DNA of 64,000 nt, taken from positions 4,770,001 through 4,834,000 of the forward strand of contig NZ_PHHE01000001.1 in NCBI RefSeq assembly GCF_002813455.1, written 5' to 3'. The position numbers and the translations under genes are program-made. Of the stretch, positions 25,375 to 34,925 are shown piece after piece. The notes under the pieces are model-generated. The model made no database searches and had not been told where the DNA came from. It worked only from the letters and a program-made list of their open reading frames with translations. Origin of the DNA: Pseudomonas baetica (GTDB lineage Bacteria > Pseudomonadota > Gammaproteobacteria > Pseudomonadales > Pseudomonadaceae). Each line of letters opens with the position of its first letter. Position 1 is the stretch's first letter.

Positions 25375-26418
25375 ATGAGCGAGATGGATAATCGCGTCAC
25401 GCTGACCGTCAACAACATGGAATACGGCGGCTGGAAAAGCGTGGAAATCAGCGCTGATCTGGAGCGCCAGTTCCGTACCTTCAAACTCGACATCACTTGG
25501 CAATGGCCGGGGCAGACGGTGGATCAACGGATCAAACCGGGTGACCCCTGCGAAGTGAAAATCGGCAAGGACCTGGTGCTCACCGGTTACGTTTTCAAGG
25601 CGCCGATCAGCTATGACGGTCGGCAGATCAGCCTGAGTATCGAAGGCAGTTCCAAAACCCAGGACCTGGTCGATTGCGCCGCCACCAACCGGCCCGGTCA
25701 ATGGCAGGAACAACCGTTGCTGACCATCGTGCAGGCGCTGGCGATGGAGTATTCGCTGATGGTGGTCAACGAAATCCCCGAGACCTCAAGGCTGGCCAAG
25801 CACACGATTGTGCCGGGTGAGACGGTGTTTCAGTCGATCGACCGGTTGCTCTCGCTGTTTCGGGTGTTTTCCACCGATGACGAGCAGGGCCGGCTGGTGC
25901 TGGCCAAGCCCGGCAGCGGTGGTCGCGCCAGCGATGCGCTGGAACTGGGCAAGAACATTTTGTCGGCCAACGCACCGATGGATCAGAGCCAGGTGTTCTC
26001 CGAATATCGGGTGATCGGCCAGCAAAAAGGTTCGGACAAGAAGAGCGGGGCGGCGGTCAGCGAAGTTGAATCGACGGCGGCTGACCTGACCTTCAAGCGC
26101 CGGCGCACCACGATCATCAACGAGGGTACCGCGCTGACTTTCGAACTGGCCCAGCAACGCGCCCAGTGGGAAAGCGCCACGCGCATGGGGCGGGCGCAGT
26201 CCACCACTTATCAGGTGCAGGGCTGGCGTCAGTCCAACGGTGATCTGTGGCGCCACAACACGCTGGTCAAGGTCAAGGATCCGGTGCTCGGGTTTGATGG
26301 CGACATGCTGATCTCCAAGGTCACTTATTCGCTGTCGGCGCAAGGCTCGGTGACGACCCTGCAGGTCGCGCCGCCGCATACCTTCGATCCTGATCCAATC
26401 CCTCCGAAAAACACCTGA
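25375..26418 (+). CDS. baseplate hub protein (Mu gpP/gp44-like)
   Basis: 347 aa. Starts MSEMDNRVTLTVNNMEYGGW; the segment GRQISLSIEGSSKTQDLVDC is typical of the Mu gp44 family, which has a gpD-like hub fold. Follows the gpN-like gene by 3 bp. Confidence 0.87.
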   Translation: MSEMDNRVTLTVNNMEYGGWKSVEISADLERQFRTFKLDITWQWPGQTVDQRIKPGDPCEVKIGKDLVLTGYVFKAPISYDGRQISLSIEGSSKTQDLVDCAATNRPGQWQEQPLLTIVQALAMEYSLMVVNEIPETSRLAKHTIVPGETVFQSIDRLLSLFRVFSTDDEQGRLVLAKPGSGGRASDALELGKNILSANAPMDQSQVFSEYRVIGQQKGSDKKSGAAVSEVESTAADLTFKRRRTTIINEGTALTFELAQQRAQWESATRMGRAQSTTYQVQGWRQSNGDLWRHNTLVKVKDPVLGFDGDMLISKVTYSLSAQGSVTTLQVAPPHTFDPDPIPPKNT

Positions 26419-26432
26419 GCCTGACACCGAAC

Positions 26433-26523
26433 CCCTGTGGGAGCGGGCTTGCTCGCGAAAGCGTCGGTAGCTCCAACACCCTATTGACTGACCCACCGCT
26501 TTCGCGAGCAAGCCCGCTCCCAC
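26433..26523. repeat. REPIN
   Basis: Paired REPs (CTGTGGGAGCGGGCTTGCTC and its inverse) between gp44 and gp45 genes, the same subtype as 13106-13196. Confidence 0.9.
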
Positions 26524-26561
26524 ATTTTGTCCGTGTCGGGTCTGCTCCTTGAGGACACCCC

Positions 26562-27071
26562 ATGAGCCTACTGACACGCCTGCTGGCGCGCGGCACTGTC
26601 GTGCTCGCCAATTCGGCATCCAAGCTGCAATCGCTGCAAATGCGCCTCACCGCCGGGGAGGTCAACGACGACCTCGAACACTTCGAACCCTATGGCTTCA
26701 CCAGTCATCCACTGGCTGGCGCCGAGGGCGTTGTCACCTTCCTCGGCGGTGATCGTTCCCACGCCATTGCTCTGGTGGTCGCCGACCGCCGCTATCGCCT
26801 GCAATCGCTGGCGTCCGGTGAAGTGGCGATCTACACCGACGAGGGCGACAAGATTCACTTCAAGCGCGGGCGGATCATCGACATCGAAACCGCCACGCTG
26901 AACATCCGCGCCAGCACTGCCGTGAACTTCGATACGCCGGTCATCAATCAGACCGGCAAGATCGTCTCCACGGGCGACCAACTCGCTGGCGGCATCAGCC
27001 AGATCAAACACGTGCACGTTGGCGTGCAGGCCGGCAACGGCCAGACCGGTACGCCGGCAGGAGGCAAATGA
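26562..27071 (+). CDS. baseplate spike protein (Mu gp45-like)
   Basis: 169 aa. A phage baseplate assembly V protein: LQMRLTAGEVNDDLEHFEPY, VTFLGGDRSHAIALVVADRR, GEVAIYTDEGDKIHFKRG, and a C-terminal needle region with HVHVGVQAGNGQTG, whose histidines would bind an iron ion at the tip as in Mu gp45. Confidence 0.9.
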   Translation: MSLLTRLLARGTVVLANSASKLQSLQMRLTAGEVNDDLEHFEPYGFTSHPLAGAEGVVTFLGGDRSHAIALVVADRRYRLQSLASGEVAIYTDEGDKIHFKRGRIIDIETATLNIRASTAVNFDTPVINQTGKIVSTGDQLAGGISQIKHVHVGVQAGNGQTGTPAGGK

Positions 27072-27469
27072 TGTTTATCAGCCATAACCTCCATGCCGCG
27101 CTGACCCGCGCCGTGCTCATCAGCCTGTTCACCTGGCGCCGCGCCGCCGATGACGACGCCCTCGACGATGACGAACGCTACGGCTGGTGGGGCGACACCT
27201 TTCCCACCGTCGCCGACGACCGCATCGGCTCGCGGCTGTGGCTGTTGCGGCGGGTCAAGCTGACCCGACAGACCCAGATGGACGCCGAGTTCTATGCCCG
27301 CGAAGCCTTGCAATGGCTGCTCGACGACGGCCACTGCAGCGCCATCGACATCATCAGCGAACGCCTCGACGCCCAGCGCCTGAACCTGCGCACGGTCCTG
27401 ACCCTGGCCGACGGCGAACGTCTGGACATCAACCCCGATAACAGTTGGCAGGTGATCTATGCCGTTTGA
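27068..27469 (+). CDS. baseplate protein gp46-like (GpW family)
   Basis: 133 aa. DDDERYGWWGDTFPTVADDR and GSRLWLLRRVKLTRQT are the Mu gp46 signature. Overlaps gp45 and gp47 genes. Confidence 0.88.
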   Translation: MMFISHNLHAALTRAVLISLFTWRRAADDDALDDDERYGWWGDTFPTVADDRIGSRLWLLRRVKLTRQTQMDAEFYAREALQWLLDDGHCSAIDIISERLDAQRLNLRTVLTLADGERLDINPDNSWQVIYAV

Positions 27470-28505
27470 AACCCCTTCGCTACCGGTGCTGATCAAGCGC
27501 ACCCAAAGCGACCTGGCCGGCGATTCGCTGCGCCAGTCCGATGCGCAAGTGCTGGCCCGCACCTTAGGCGGCGCCGCTTACGGCCTGTACGGTTATCTCG
27601 ACTGGATTGCCGAGCAGATCCTGCCGGACAAGGCCGATGAATCGACCCTGGAACGCATCGCTGCATTGCGCCTGAATCAGCCGCGCAAACCCGCGCAGGT
27701 GGCTACCGGCAGTGTGAGTTTTACCGCGACCGCCGGTGCGGTGCTCGACGTCGATACGCTGCTGCAATCAAGCGACGGTCGCACCTACAAAGTCAGCGCT
27801 TCGCGCACCACGGTGAATGGCAGCAACAGCACCACCATCGCTGCGCTGGATGCCGGCAGCATCGGCAACGCCGACGCGGGTTTGGCGCTGACGCCGGTGC
27901 AACCGATTGCCGGTGTTGTCGGCAACAGTTTCGTGGTGCTGGCACCCGGGCTTAGCGGCGGTGTGGCGCGGGAAAGCCTGGAGTCGCTGCGCTCGCGGGT
28001 GATCCGTTCCTATCGCGTCATCCCACATGGCGGCTCGGCCAGCGACTACGAAACCTGGGCGCTGGAAGTGCCGGGCGTGACCCGCGCATGGTGCCGTGGT
28101 GGTTTGCTCGGGCCGGGCACGGTAACGGTGTTCATCATGCGTGACGAAGACCCGCAACCCGTGCCGAACGACGAGCAACTGGCCGAGGTTCAGGACTACA
28201 TCGAACCGCTGCGCCCGGTCACCGCCGAGGTGCATGTGCAGCGGCCGATTCAGGTGCCGGTGGTCTATCGCTTCAAAAGCGTCAACCCGGACACCACCGC
28301 TGTGCGCGCCGCCGTCGAAGCGCAGTTGCGCGATTTGCACAACCGCGAGGCTGACCTCGGCGTGCCGTTGTTGATCAGCCATATCCGCGAAGCCATCAGC
28401 AGCGCCGGTGGCGAATACGATCACACGCTCACCGCGCCGGCCGCTGACGTGCCGGCCGGACAAAGTGAACTGCTGACCTTCGGAGGTTGCGTATGGGGGG
28501 CATAA
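27459..28505 (+). CDS. baseplate J protein, gp47-like
   Basis: 348 aa. Baseplate_J family: SVSFTATAGAVLDVDTLLQS, GLSGGVARESLESLRSRVIR and the pattern SASDYETWALEVPGVTRAW. Forms the wedge with gp46 and gp48. Confidence 0.9.
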   Translation: MPFETPSLPVLIKRTQSDLAGDSLRQSDAQVLARTLGGAAYGLYGYLDWIAEQILPDKADESTLERIAALRLNQPRKPAQVATGSVSFTATAGAVLDVDTLLQSSDGRTYKVSASRTTVNGSNSTTIAALDAGSIGNADAGLALTPVQPIAGVVGNSFVVLAPGLSGGVARESLESLRSRVIRSYRVIPHGGSASDYETWALEVPGVTRAWCRGGLLGPGTVTVFIMRDEDPQPVPNDEQLAEVQDYIEPLRPVTAEVHVQRPIQVPVVYRFKSVNPDTTAVRAAVEAQLRDLHNREADLGVPLLISHIREAISSAGGEYDHTLTAPAADVPAGQSELLTFGGCVWGA

Positions 28506-29092
28506 GAACCGCCGCGCAATATCAGGCGCAATTGCGTGCCTTGCTGCCGAGCGGCCCGGCATGGGACCCGGAGCGCGTGCCGGAACTGGAGGAAGTGCTG
28601 CAAGGCGTCGCCGTTGAACTGGCCCGCCTCGACGCCCGCGCCGCTGACCTGCTCAACGAAATGGACCCGGCCGGCGTCAGCGAACTGGTGCCGGACTGGG
28701 AGCGGGTGATGGACCTGCCCGACCCGTGCCTGGGCGCCACGCCACTGTTCGACGACCGCCGCCTCGCCGTGCGCCGCCGCTTGCTCGCGGTCGGCAGCCA
28801 GGCCGTCGGTTATTACCTCGAAATCGCCAAAAGCCAGGGCTACCCCAACGCCTCCATCACCGAACACGAAGCCCCGCGCATGGGCCGTGCACGGTTCGGC
28901 GCGGCGCATTGGGGCACGTGGGAAGCGCAATTCATGTGGACACTCAACACCGGTGGCCGCCTGCTGCTTGGCCGGCGTTTCGGCGCGAGTTACTGGGGCG
29001 AGCGCTTCGGCGTGAACCCCGGCTCGGCGCTTGAATGCCTGATCCACCGCAGCGCGCCAGCGCATACCAAGGTGCACATCAATTATGACTAG
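28493..29092 (+). CDS. tail protein gp48-like (DUF2313/YmfQ)
   Basis: 199 aa from ATG 28493, with GGAGG 6 nt upstream, inside the end of gp47. QYQAQLRALLPSGPAWDPER and the later GVSELVPDWERVMDLPDPCL are the DUF2313 signature. Links wedge to fibres. The C-terminal region (RARFGAAHWGTWEAQFMW) is typical. Confidence 0.9.
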   Translation: MGGIRTAAQYQAQLRALLPSGPAWDPERVPELEEVLQGVAVELARLDARAADLLNEMDPAGVSELVPDWERVMDLPDPCLGATPLFDDRRLAVRRRLLAVGSQAVGYYLEIAKSQGYPNASITEHEAPRMGRARFGAAHWGTWEAQFMWTLNTGGRLLLGRRFGASYWGERFGVNPGSALECLIHRSAPAHTKVHINYD

Positions 29093-29103
29093 GGAGTGAT
29101 GGG

Positions 29104-30261
29104 ATGGATTATCCAAACAGTGTGCCCAGCGCCGGATTGGTGAATGGGAAGTTCGTTGATGAAAACCCGTTGATGGGGACGCCGGGGTCGTTGATTCCGG
29201 CGGAGTGGGGGAATGGGGTTACGCAGGAAATTCTCAACGTGATCAAGGCCGGGGATTTGACCCCGGACGAGAAGAAATACGATCAGTTGTTGCAGGCCAT
29301 CCAGAGTGTTTCGGCCAAGGGCTGGAATCTGGATTCGGCGTTGCCGCTGTCGGCGTTGCCTTTGCCAACCGTTGCCACGGCAGATGCCCGGTTGCCGATT
29401 ACGCCGGCAGCCGCATCGGCCAGTGGCGGGCGAGTGTCGGTGCCGGCGGGTGTCTACGTCAGCATTGGCCAGGAAGTGGTGGCCGGTCAGTTGGGGCGTT
29501 CGCGTACGTTCACGACTCAGGCCTGGAGCAGTGCAGACCTGTTGCCTAGCTCAAGCTATTTTCTGCGGGCGCAGGTGGTGGGCGGTGTGCTGAGTTTCTA
29601 TACCCAGCGCGGGACGATTTTCGACGTGGCGCCCGAGTCTCTGAAAGGAACGGCCAACGGCGCTGCTGGCGGTGGTTTCCAGAGCTCGGTGCTGGATATG
29701 TGTTTGGCCTGGGTGGTCACCGGTGCGCCGGGCTCCGTGCCGACGGTGCGTGCGATCTACAACCGGGCGCGCTTGACCTGGACTCAAACTGTCAACGGCA
29801 CCGGTGCGGTGTTTCTGCCGCTGGATCCCCATGCCCGTGCAGCTCGGCTGGTGGTGGGCAATCCGACGCCCTCATCGACGGCCGTCACCAGCGTCGCGTT
29901 TCCGGCAACGGGATGGGCTGGAGGCAACTACAGCTACCTTTCCCCCGTTTCAACGGGCGTTTCCAATAATGCGGGAGGCTGGAACCCGGCCACTTTGCAA
30001 CCTTGCGTGATATTCACCAACAATATTCTCTACGACGTCACGGTTTCGACGCTGACCGCCAGTTTTGATCACGCCAACCTGCGCTCGCTCTGGCAGTCCT
30101 ATCAGGCCGAGCACAATCTTGGGCAAGCCAATGCCGACAGTGATGAATTGCTCTTCAGCATGGGGATCAAAAGTCATCCGCTGACCGACTACAGCGCCGG
30201 CATCGCGATCAATTTCGGGGAAGCCGTGAACGTCCAGTTGCAGTGGGAGCTCATTCGATGA
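29104..30261 (+). CDS. tail fibre 1 of the module B cassette array
   Basis: 385 aa. Residues 1-66 (MDYPNSVPSAGLVNGKFVDE, GTPGSLIPAEWGNGVTQEIL) are shared with three further fibre genes downstream and are the presumed baseplate attachment segment. The rest is unique; no tip family recognised. Followed directly by its chaperone gene, whose start overlaps. Confidence 0.85.
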   Translation: MDYPNSVPSAGLVNGKFVDENPLMGTPGSLIPAEWGNGVTQEILNVIKAGDLTPDEKKYDQLLQAIQSVSAKGWNLDSALPLSALPLPTVATADARLPITPAAASASGGRVSVPAGVYVSIGQEVVAGQLGRSRTFTTQAWSSADLLPSSSYFLRAQVVGGVLSFYTQRGTIFDVAPESLKGTANGAAGGGFQSSVLDMCLAWVVTGAPGSVPTVRAIYNRARLTWTQTVNGTGAVFLPLDPHARAARLVVGNPTPSSTAVTSVAFPATGWAGGNYSYLSPVSTGVSNNAGGWNPATLQPCVIFTNNILYDVTVSTLTASFDHANLRSLWQSYQAEHNLGQANADSDELLFSMGIKSHPLTDYSAGIAINFGEAVNVQLQWELIR

Positions 30262-30773
30262 TCGTCATTCAGGAACTCCATCAGATTGACGGCGAGTTGC
30301 GCCCCGCGCAGCCGTCTGCCGCCCATGACTGGAACGGCGAACAGTGGGTCGTCAATCCGGAAAAAGTCGCGTTGCTGGAACAGCAGGAAGCCGAACGTTT
30401 GTGTGCCAGGGTCGATGCAGCCGCCGACAGTGCCCGCACACAACTGGCCGGCGACCCGCTCAAAGCCATGGAATACGCCCAGGCTGCCGCCGATGCTCAA
30501 GCCTATCAGGACGCCGGTTACCCGAAGAAAGAAGTACCGCTGTCGGTCGCTGCCTGGGTGATCAAAGGACGCACAGCCAAACAGGCTGCCGAGCAGATTC
30601 TCGGCAAGGCCGATCAGCTCACCGACCATTTGCTGACCCTGCGCACGTTGCGCCTGAAGGCGAAAACACAGATCCGTACTCAGGCAGCCAAAGGCAAGGT
30701 CGAGCTGGCTCGCAGCGCCGCCGATGAGGCGATTGCGGCAATCCGCGAACTGGTCAGCCAACAGGCCGGTTAA
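30258..30773 (+). CDS. fibre chaperone 1
   Basis: 171 aa from ATG 30258, overlapping the fibre 1 stop by 4 bp. Alanine-rich, helical, with an N-terminal MIVIQELHQIDGELRPAQPS and HDWNGEQWVVNPEKVALLEQ, a layout seen in phage tail assembly proteins. Assigned by position and this start; family not certain. Confidence 0.65.
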   Translation: MIVIQELHQIDGELRPAQPSAAHDWNGEQWVVNPEKVALLEQQEAERLCARVDAAADSARTQLAGDPLKAMEYAQAAADAQAYQDAGYPKKEVPLSVAAWVIKGRTAKQAAEQILGKADQLTDHLLTLRTLRLKAKTQIRTQAAKGKVELARSAADEAIAAIRELVSQQAG

Positions 30774-30794
30774 AACGCCAGTCTGCTTCAGCCA

Positions 30795-30820
30795 AGCCCA
30801 CTTCACCGTGGGCTTTTTTA
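30795..30820 (+). terminator. intrinsic terminator after cassette 1
   Basis: Stem AGCCCAC/GTGGGCT followed by TTTTTTA. Cassettes 2 to 4 would then depend on read-through or an unseen promoter. Confidence 0.85.
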
Positions 30821-30903
30821 TTTTCAGAAACTGACCGTGGACGAGCTTGCAATGGCAGCGCTCGGGACGCGGTTCATTTGTATTTCAGAGGAACGAAAGA
30901 CCA

Positions 30904-31995
30904 ATGGATTATCCAAAAAGCGTCCCCAGCGTCGGCCTGGTCGATGGCCGCTTCGTTGATGAAAACCCGGTGGCGGGCACGCCGGGTTCTTTGATTCCGG
31001 CAGTGTGGGGCAACAGTGTGACTCAGGAACTCCTGAGCGTGATTACCGGCGGTGGGCTGGTGGCTTCTGAAGCGGACAACACTCAGTTGTTCAAGGCGAT
31101 TCAGGCGATTGTCGGGAATGCCAGTCCGATGCGTTCGGTCATCACTCGACTGGCTGCTTCCAAAACGTTGATCGAGCAAGAACTCGGTCTTGTGCTGATC
31201 GACGGCAGCCCGGCTCCGCTGACCGTGCTGTTGCCGCCGGCCAACGTCGCACTCGGTGTACGCGATGTGATTGTTCGTCGTGTGGACAACAGTGGCAATC
31301 GCCTGATGGTCCAGGCATCCGGCACTGACCGCATCCGTTTCCATACGCACCTTTCGCCGAGTGGTTATCCATTTTTCGTATTGATGGGCGGTGGGGACTG
31401 GTGGCATCTGCGCAGTGATGGTGCAGGGAGTTGGTGGCCGATCGGCCGCTTCGACAACACCCCGTTGGGCAGGCCGTTTTTCGAGACCACCGTGGTGCTG
31501 AGCCCCGGTGGTTATGGTGCGCTCAACGGCACGTTGATGAATCGTGCCGAGTGGCCATGGCTGTGGGATCACGCCCAGCGTTCGGGAATGCTCAATACCG
31601 AGGCAACCCGTGCTGGAAATGAAGGTAACTGGACGCCAGGTGATGGCGCGTTGACCTTTCGAGGCCCGGAACTGCGCGGCGAATTCCTGCGGGTTCTGGA
31701 CGAGGGGCGTAACGCTGACGTCGGCCGCGTCATGGGTACCAATCAGGCCGGCACGGTGCATTCGTATGCCTTGGGGGCAAACGGCGCCGGGACGGTGGGT
31801 TCGCGCTGGTCTGACAGCCTTTCTGCGGTTGGGCAGCAGACTCACGAAAATCAAACATGGGTCAAACCGAGCAACGGCGGCCCGATTTTTCCCGCAGGCA
31901 CCAGTTGCCAGCAGGACGCTGCCAACACGCTTTTGTATACGTTTACGTCCCGTCCCCGCAACGTCGCCTATCCCGGCCGCATCAAGGTTATCTGA
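30904..31995 (+). CDS. tail fibre 2
   Basis: 363 aa from ATG 30904. Shares the N-terminal MDYPKSVPSVGLVDGRFVDE block. The C-terminal half (GDGALTFRGPELRGEFLRVL, DEGRNADVGRV and RPRNVAYPGRIKVI) is a tail-collar type domain, related to the fibre of module A. Confidence 0.85.
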   Translation: MDYPKSVPSVGLVDGRFVDENPVAGTPGSLIPAVWGNSVTQELLSVITGGGLVASEADNTQLFKAIQAIVGNASPMRSVITRLAASKTLIEQELGLVLIDGSPAPLTVLLPPANVALGVRDVIVRRVDNSGNRLMVQASGTDRIRFHTHLSPSGYPFFVLMGGGDWWHLRSDGAGSWWPIGRFDNTPLGRPFFETTVVLSPGGYGALNGTLMNRAEWPWLWDHAQRSGMLNTEATRAGNEGNWTPGDGALTFRGPELRGEFLRVLDEGRNADVGRVMGTNQAGTVHSYALGANGAGTVGSRWSDSLSAVGQQTHENQTWVKPSNGGPIFPAGTSCQQDAANTLLYTFTSRPRNVAYPGRIKVI

Positions 31996-32003
31996 GGCTC
32001 AGC

Positions 32004-32570
32004 ATGTTCAATTACTTAATGGATGACGCCGGCGCTCTGGTGGGGCCGGTGGAGTTTTTTGTGACGCCAGGCATCGGCGTTCAATTGCCCGCTAACGCGA
32101 TTCAACTGGCTTACGAATTGCCAGAAGCGGAACAGGGGCGTACCTGGGCGATGGCCAACGGTGTGCCTCGCGAGCTGATCGACCTGCGTGGCATCGTCTA
32201 TCGCAAAGATAACGGGGCGAAACAGACCTGGAGTGAATTGGGAGCCCTGCCCGAAGACCTCACTGCCGACCCGTGCCCCGATGAATTTCATGTCTGGCAG
32301 GACAACGCATGGGTGCTGAATGAACCCCGGCGTCAGGCGGACTTCAAGACCAAAGTCATTGCTCAGCGTGACACCTTGCTACGCGACGCCGTCCTGCGCA
32401 TCGCCCCCCTGCAATACGCCGAAGACATCGGTGATGCCAGCCCTGACGAACAGTTGCTGCTGCTCGAATGGAAGTTCTACAGCGTCGAACTCAACCGCAT
32501 CGAAAAACAGGCTGGTTTCCCCGAACAAATCACTTGGCCGATCGCACCTGGCACAACCGTAGACAGCTGA
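32004..32570 (+). CDS. fibre chaperone 2 (Tfa-like)
   Basis: 188 aa from ATG 32004. The C-terminal LLEWKFYSVELNRIEKQAGF and EQITWPIAP is the Tfa signature. Expected to fold fibre 2. Confidence 0.8.
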   Translation: MFNYLMDDAGALVGPVEFFVTPGIGVQLPANAIQLAYELPEAEQGRTWAMANGVPRELIDLRGIVYRKDNGAKQTWSELGALPEDLTADPCPDEFHVWQDNAWVLNEPRRQADFKTKVIAQRDTLLRDAVLRIAPLQYAEDIGDASPDEQLLLLEWKFYSVELNRIEKQAGFPEQITWPIAPGTTVDS

Positions 32571-32592
32571 TGGCTGCACAGGGAGAAGTGCA

Positions 32593-33522
32593 ATGGACTA
32601 CCCCAAAAAAATCCCCGGTGTGGGCTTGGTCAACGGCGGTTTCGTCGATGAAAACCCCGTGGCCGGAACTCCGGGATCGCTGATCCCCGCCGAGTGGGGC
32701 AACAGTGTCACGCAAGAAATTCTCAATGCCATCAAGGCTGCGGGGCTGACGCCGGATGAGGCGAAAACCGACCAGTTGGCAACCGCCATTGGCGCGCTGG
32801 TCGACTTCAAAAAACTGAAAAATACCCCGACCACGCTGACGGGTTACGGCATCACCGATGCGGTGGGGCGGTTGTTGGCGGTCAGGCAGATCGAGACGGT
32901 CGGGATCACCGTTTATAAACCCGATCCCAAGGCGAAGCGCATTCGTGTGCGCTTGGTGGGAGCGGGTGGATCCGGTGGTGGGTGCGTGCCTGTCGCGGCC
33001 AACAATCTGCGAATCGGCGGCGGTGGTGGTTCGGGGGCCTATGCGGAAAGCCTGTATGACGTGACTTCACAAATGCTTGCCGGCGTGCCTGTCTCGTTGG
33101 GCGCGGGTGGCTCGGCCGGCACTACGATGGGCCTGGCAGGCGGGGGGGGCTTCCTTTGGCTCATACATGAGCGTGGCAGGGGGGGGGCCGGCGCACAGAT
33201 TTTGAACATCGATACGCTGGCCTCATCCTCGGGGTACGTTCAGGGCGGCACCGGAGGTCAAGAAGTCGCGGGCGGCAACCTTGCCAAAGCACGGGGTAAC
33301 ACCGGTGGCTACGCCATGTTCAATGGCAATTGGGGAATGCTTTCCGGAGGCGGAGCCGCGAGTCCGTTCGACGGTGGCGGTCCGTACAAGGGATTACACA
33401 ACCCGGGTGTCGCAGGCAACCGGGGCTCGGGAGGCAGCGGCTCTTGCTCGTCCCATGCGTCGAACTCGTTTGTGGCCGGCGCTGGCGGCAACGCCTTCTG
33501 TGAAATCTGGGAGTACGAATAA
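32593..33522 (+). CDS. tail fibre 3 with polyglycine tip
   Basis: 309 aa. N-terminal MDYPKKIPGVGLVNGGFVDE block, then KRIRVRLVGAGGSGGGC and many glycine runs up to the C-terminal GGNAFCEIWEYE. The glycine-rich domain has the same style as the tip of the module A fibre (RIKYRLQGGGGAGGG there). The stop overlaps the chaperone start. Confidence 0.85.
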   Translation: MDYPKKIPGVGLVNGGFVDENPVAGTPGSLIPAEWGNSVTQEILNAIKAAGLTPDEAKTDQLATAIGALVDFKKLKNTPTTLTGYGITDAVGRLLAVRQIETVGITVYKPDPKAKRIRVRLVGAGGSGGGCVPVAANNLRIGGGGGSGAYAESLYDVTSQMLAGVPVSLGAGGSAGTTMGLAGGGGFLWLIHERGRGGAGAQILNIDTLASSSGYVQGGTGGQEVAGGNLAKARGNTGGYAMFNGNWGMLSGGGAASPFDGGGPYKGLHNPGVAGNRGSGGSGSCSSHASNSFVAGAGGNAFCEIWEYE

Positions 33523-33989
33523 TGGCCCGTTATGCACGAGTTGAAAACGGTGTCGCGGTCGAACTGATCGATACCGGTGACTACCTGATTACCCAACTGT
33601 TCGCCCCGGCCTTCGTCGAGACAATGGTGCAGGTGCCGGACGGCATGAAAGTCGAAATCGGTGCGCCGCTGAGCGAGGTGCCGCAGCAAATCAAGACACA
33701 GGAGGTTCTGCAAACAGCAGTGGTTACTGCAGCAGGCGTTGTTGCAGAGCAAGACCCAAGGACACTAGATCGCCCGTGGCGGGATGCGTCCCTTGCGGCG
33801 ACCGAGTGGCGGGTGGCGCGTCATCGCGATGAGCAGGAACTTGGCCGGGGCACGACGCTCAAGGCCCAGCAATATCTGGAGCTACTCGAGTACCGACAAG
33901 CGCTGCGCGATTGGCCCGAATCCAGAACTTTCCCGGCAGCGGTCTCTCGACCGATAGCGCCGCATTGGTTGATGGCCGATGCAGGCTGA
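33522..33989 (+). CDS. fibre chaperone 3
   Basis: 155 aa. WRDASLAATEWRVARHRDEQ, GTTLKAQQYLELLEYRQALR and DWPESRTFP...RPIAPHWL fit the phage tail assembly chaperone family. Homologous to chaperone 4, although the two fibres differ in their tips. Confidence 0.8.
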   Translation: MARYARVENGVAVELIDTGDYLITQLFAPAFVETMVQVPDGMKVEIGAPLSEVPQQIKTQEVLQTAVVTAAGVVAEQDPRTLDRPWRDASLAATEWRVARHRDEQELGRGTTLKAQQYLELLEYRQALRDWPESRTFPAAVSRPIAPHWLMADAG

Positions 33990-34028
33990 CGCCCCGCTCG
34001 CATGTATTTTCAGATAAGGAAATGAGTC

Positions 34029-34925
34029 ATGGATTATCCAAAGAGTGTTCCCAGCGCCGGGTTGATGGACGGCAAGTTCGTTGATGAGGATTTGTTGACG
34101 GGCAAGCCGGGGTCGTTGATTCCAGCCAGTTGGGGCAATGGTGTTACGCAAGAGTTGTTGACGGTCATCCAGAGCGCGGGCCTGACCCCTACGGAGGCCT
34201 CCAATAATCAGCTGCTCAGTGCGCTGCGTAGCAGCAATCTGTTCGTGACTGCGCCGCAGTTCGACAAAGGCAAAACAGTCGCTACTACCGAGTTTGTGGC
34301 CCGCGCGGGTTTGCAGTTTTCCGGATTCATTTCGTACCCGACGAGCACTGCCCTGACCATGGCCAACGTGGGGGGCGTGGCGAGTTTTGCCAGTACAACA
34401 CCGATCACGGCAACGCTGCCCACCATTAATGGCATCACCCATGCCAGCACACTTCACGTGATCAACGCGGGCAACGGTGTGCTCACCATCAATCCCGCCG
34501 CTAACGAACAAATAGAAACCTGTAACGGTACGATCGGGTCGTTGAAACTCGGTCTCGGTGATTCCGCGTGCCTGATCAAACTGGCCAACCAATGGCGGCT
34601 GTACGGAGGGTCGGTCAGCGATCGGTACGCCACCGCCCATTCCGGCATTAACGGCAACGTTGGTTATCAAAGGTTTGCCAGCGGCAACATTGACCAATGG
34701 GGCGTCGGCACAACGGATGCCAAGGGCGAAGTCGATATCACATTTCCAATTTCCTTCCCCACTGCATTTTCTTCAGTAGTGGCCACCCATGCGGGCGGCG
34801 ACGGGGCAATGGTCATCTTGATCGTGGGCTCAGGAAAGCAACAAGGCTGCAAACTCAAGGTGCGTGATTTCGGCGGTAACCTTGCTGCGGGCTGGGGTAT
34901 CAACTATTTCGCGAAGGGCTATTGA
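34029..34925 (+). CDS. tail fibre 4
   Basis: 298 aa. N-terminal MDYPKSVPSAGLMDGKFVDE block. The C-terminal SGINGNVGYQRFASGNIDQW and ITFPISFPTAFSSVVATHAG is a gp53-like receptor-binding tip common in fibres of Pseudomonas tailocins and enterobacterial phages. Confidence 0.85.
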   Translation: MDYPKSVPSAGLMDGKFVDEDLLTGKPGSLIPASWGNGVTQELLTVIQSAGLTPTEASNNQLLSALRSSNLFVTAPQFDKGKTVATTEFVARAGLQFSGFISYPTSTALTMANVGGVASFASTTPITATLPTINGITHASTLHVINAGNGVLTINPAANEQIETCNGTIGSLKLGLGDSACLIKLANQWRLYGGSVSDRYATAHSGINGNVGYQRFASGNIDQWGVGTTDAKGEVDITFPISFPTAFSSVVATHAGGDGAMVILIVGSGKQQGCKLKVRDFGGNLAAGWGINYFAKGY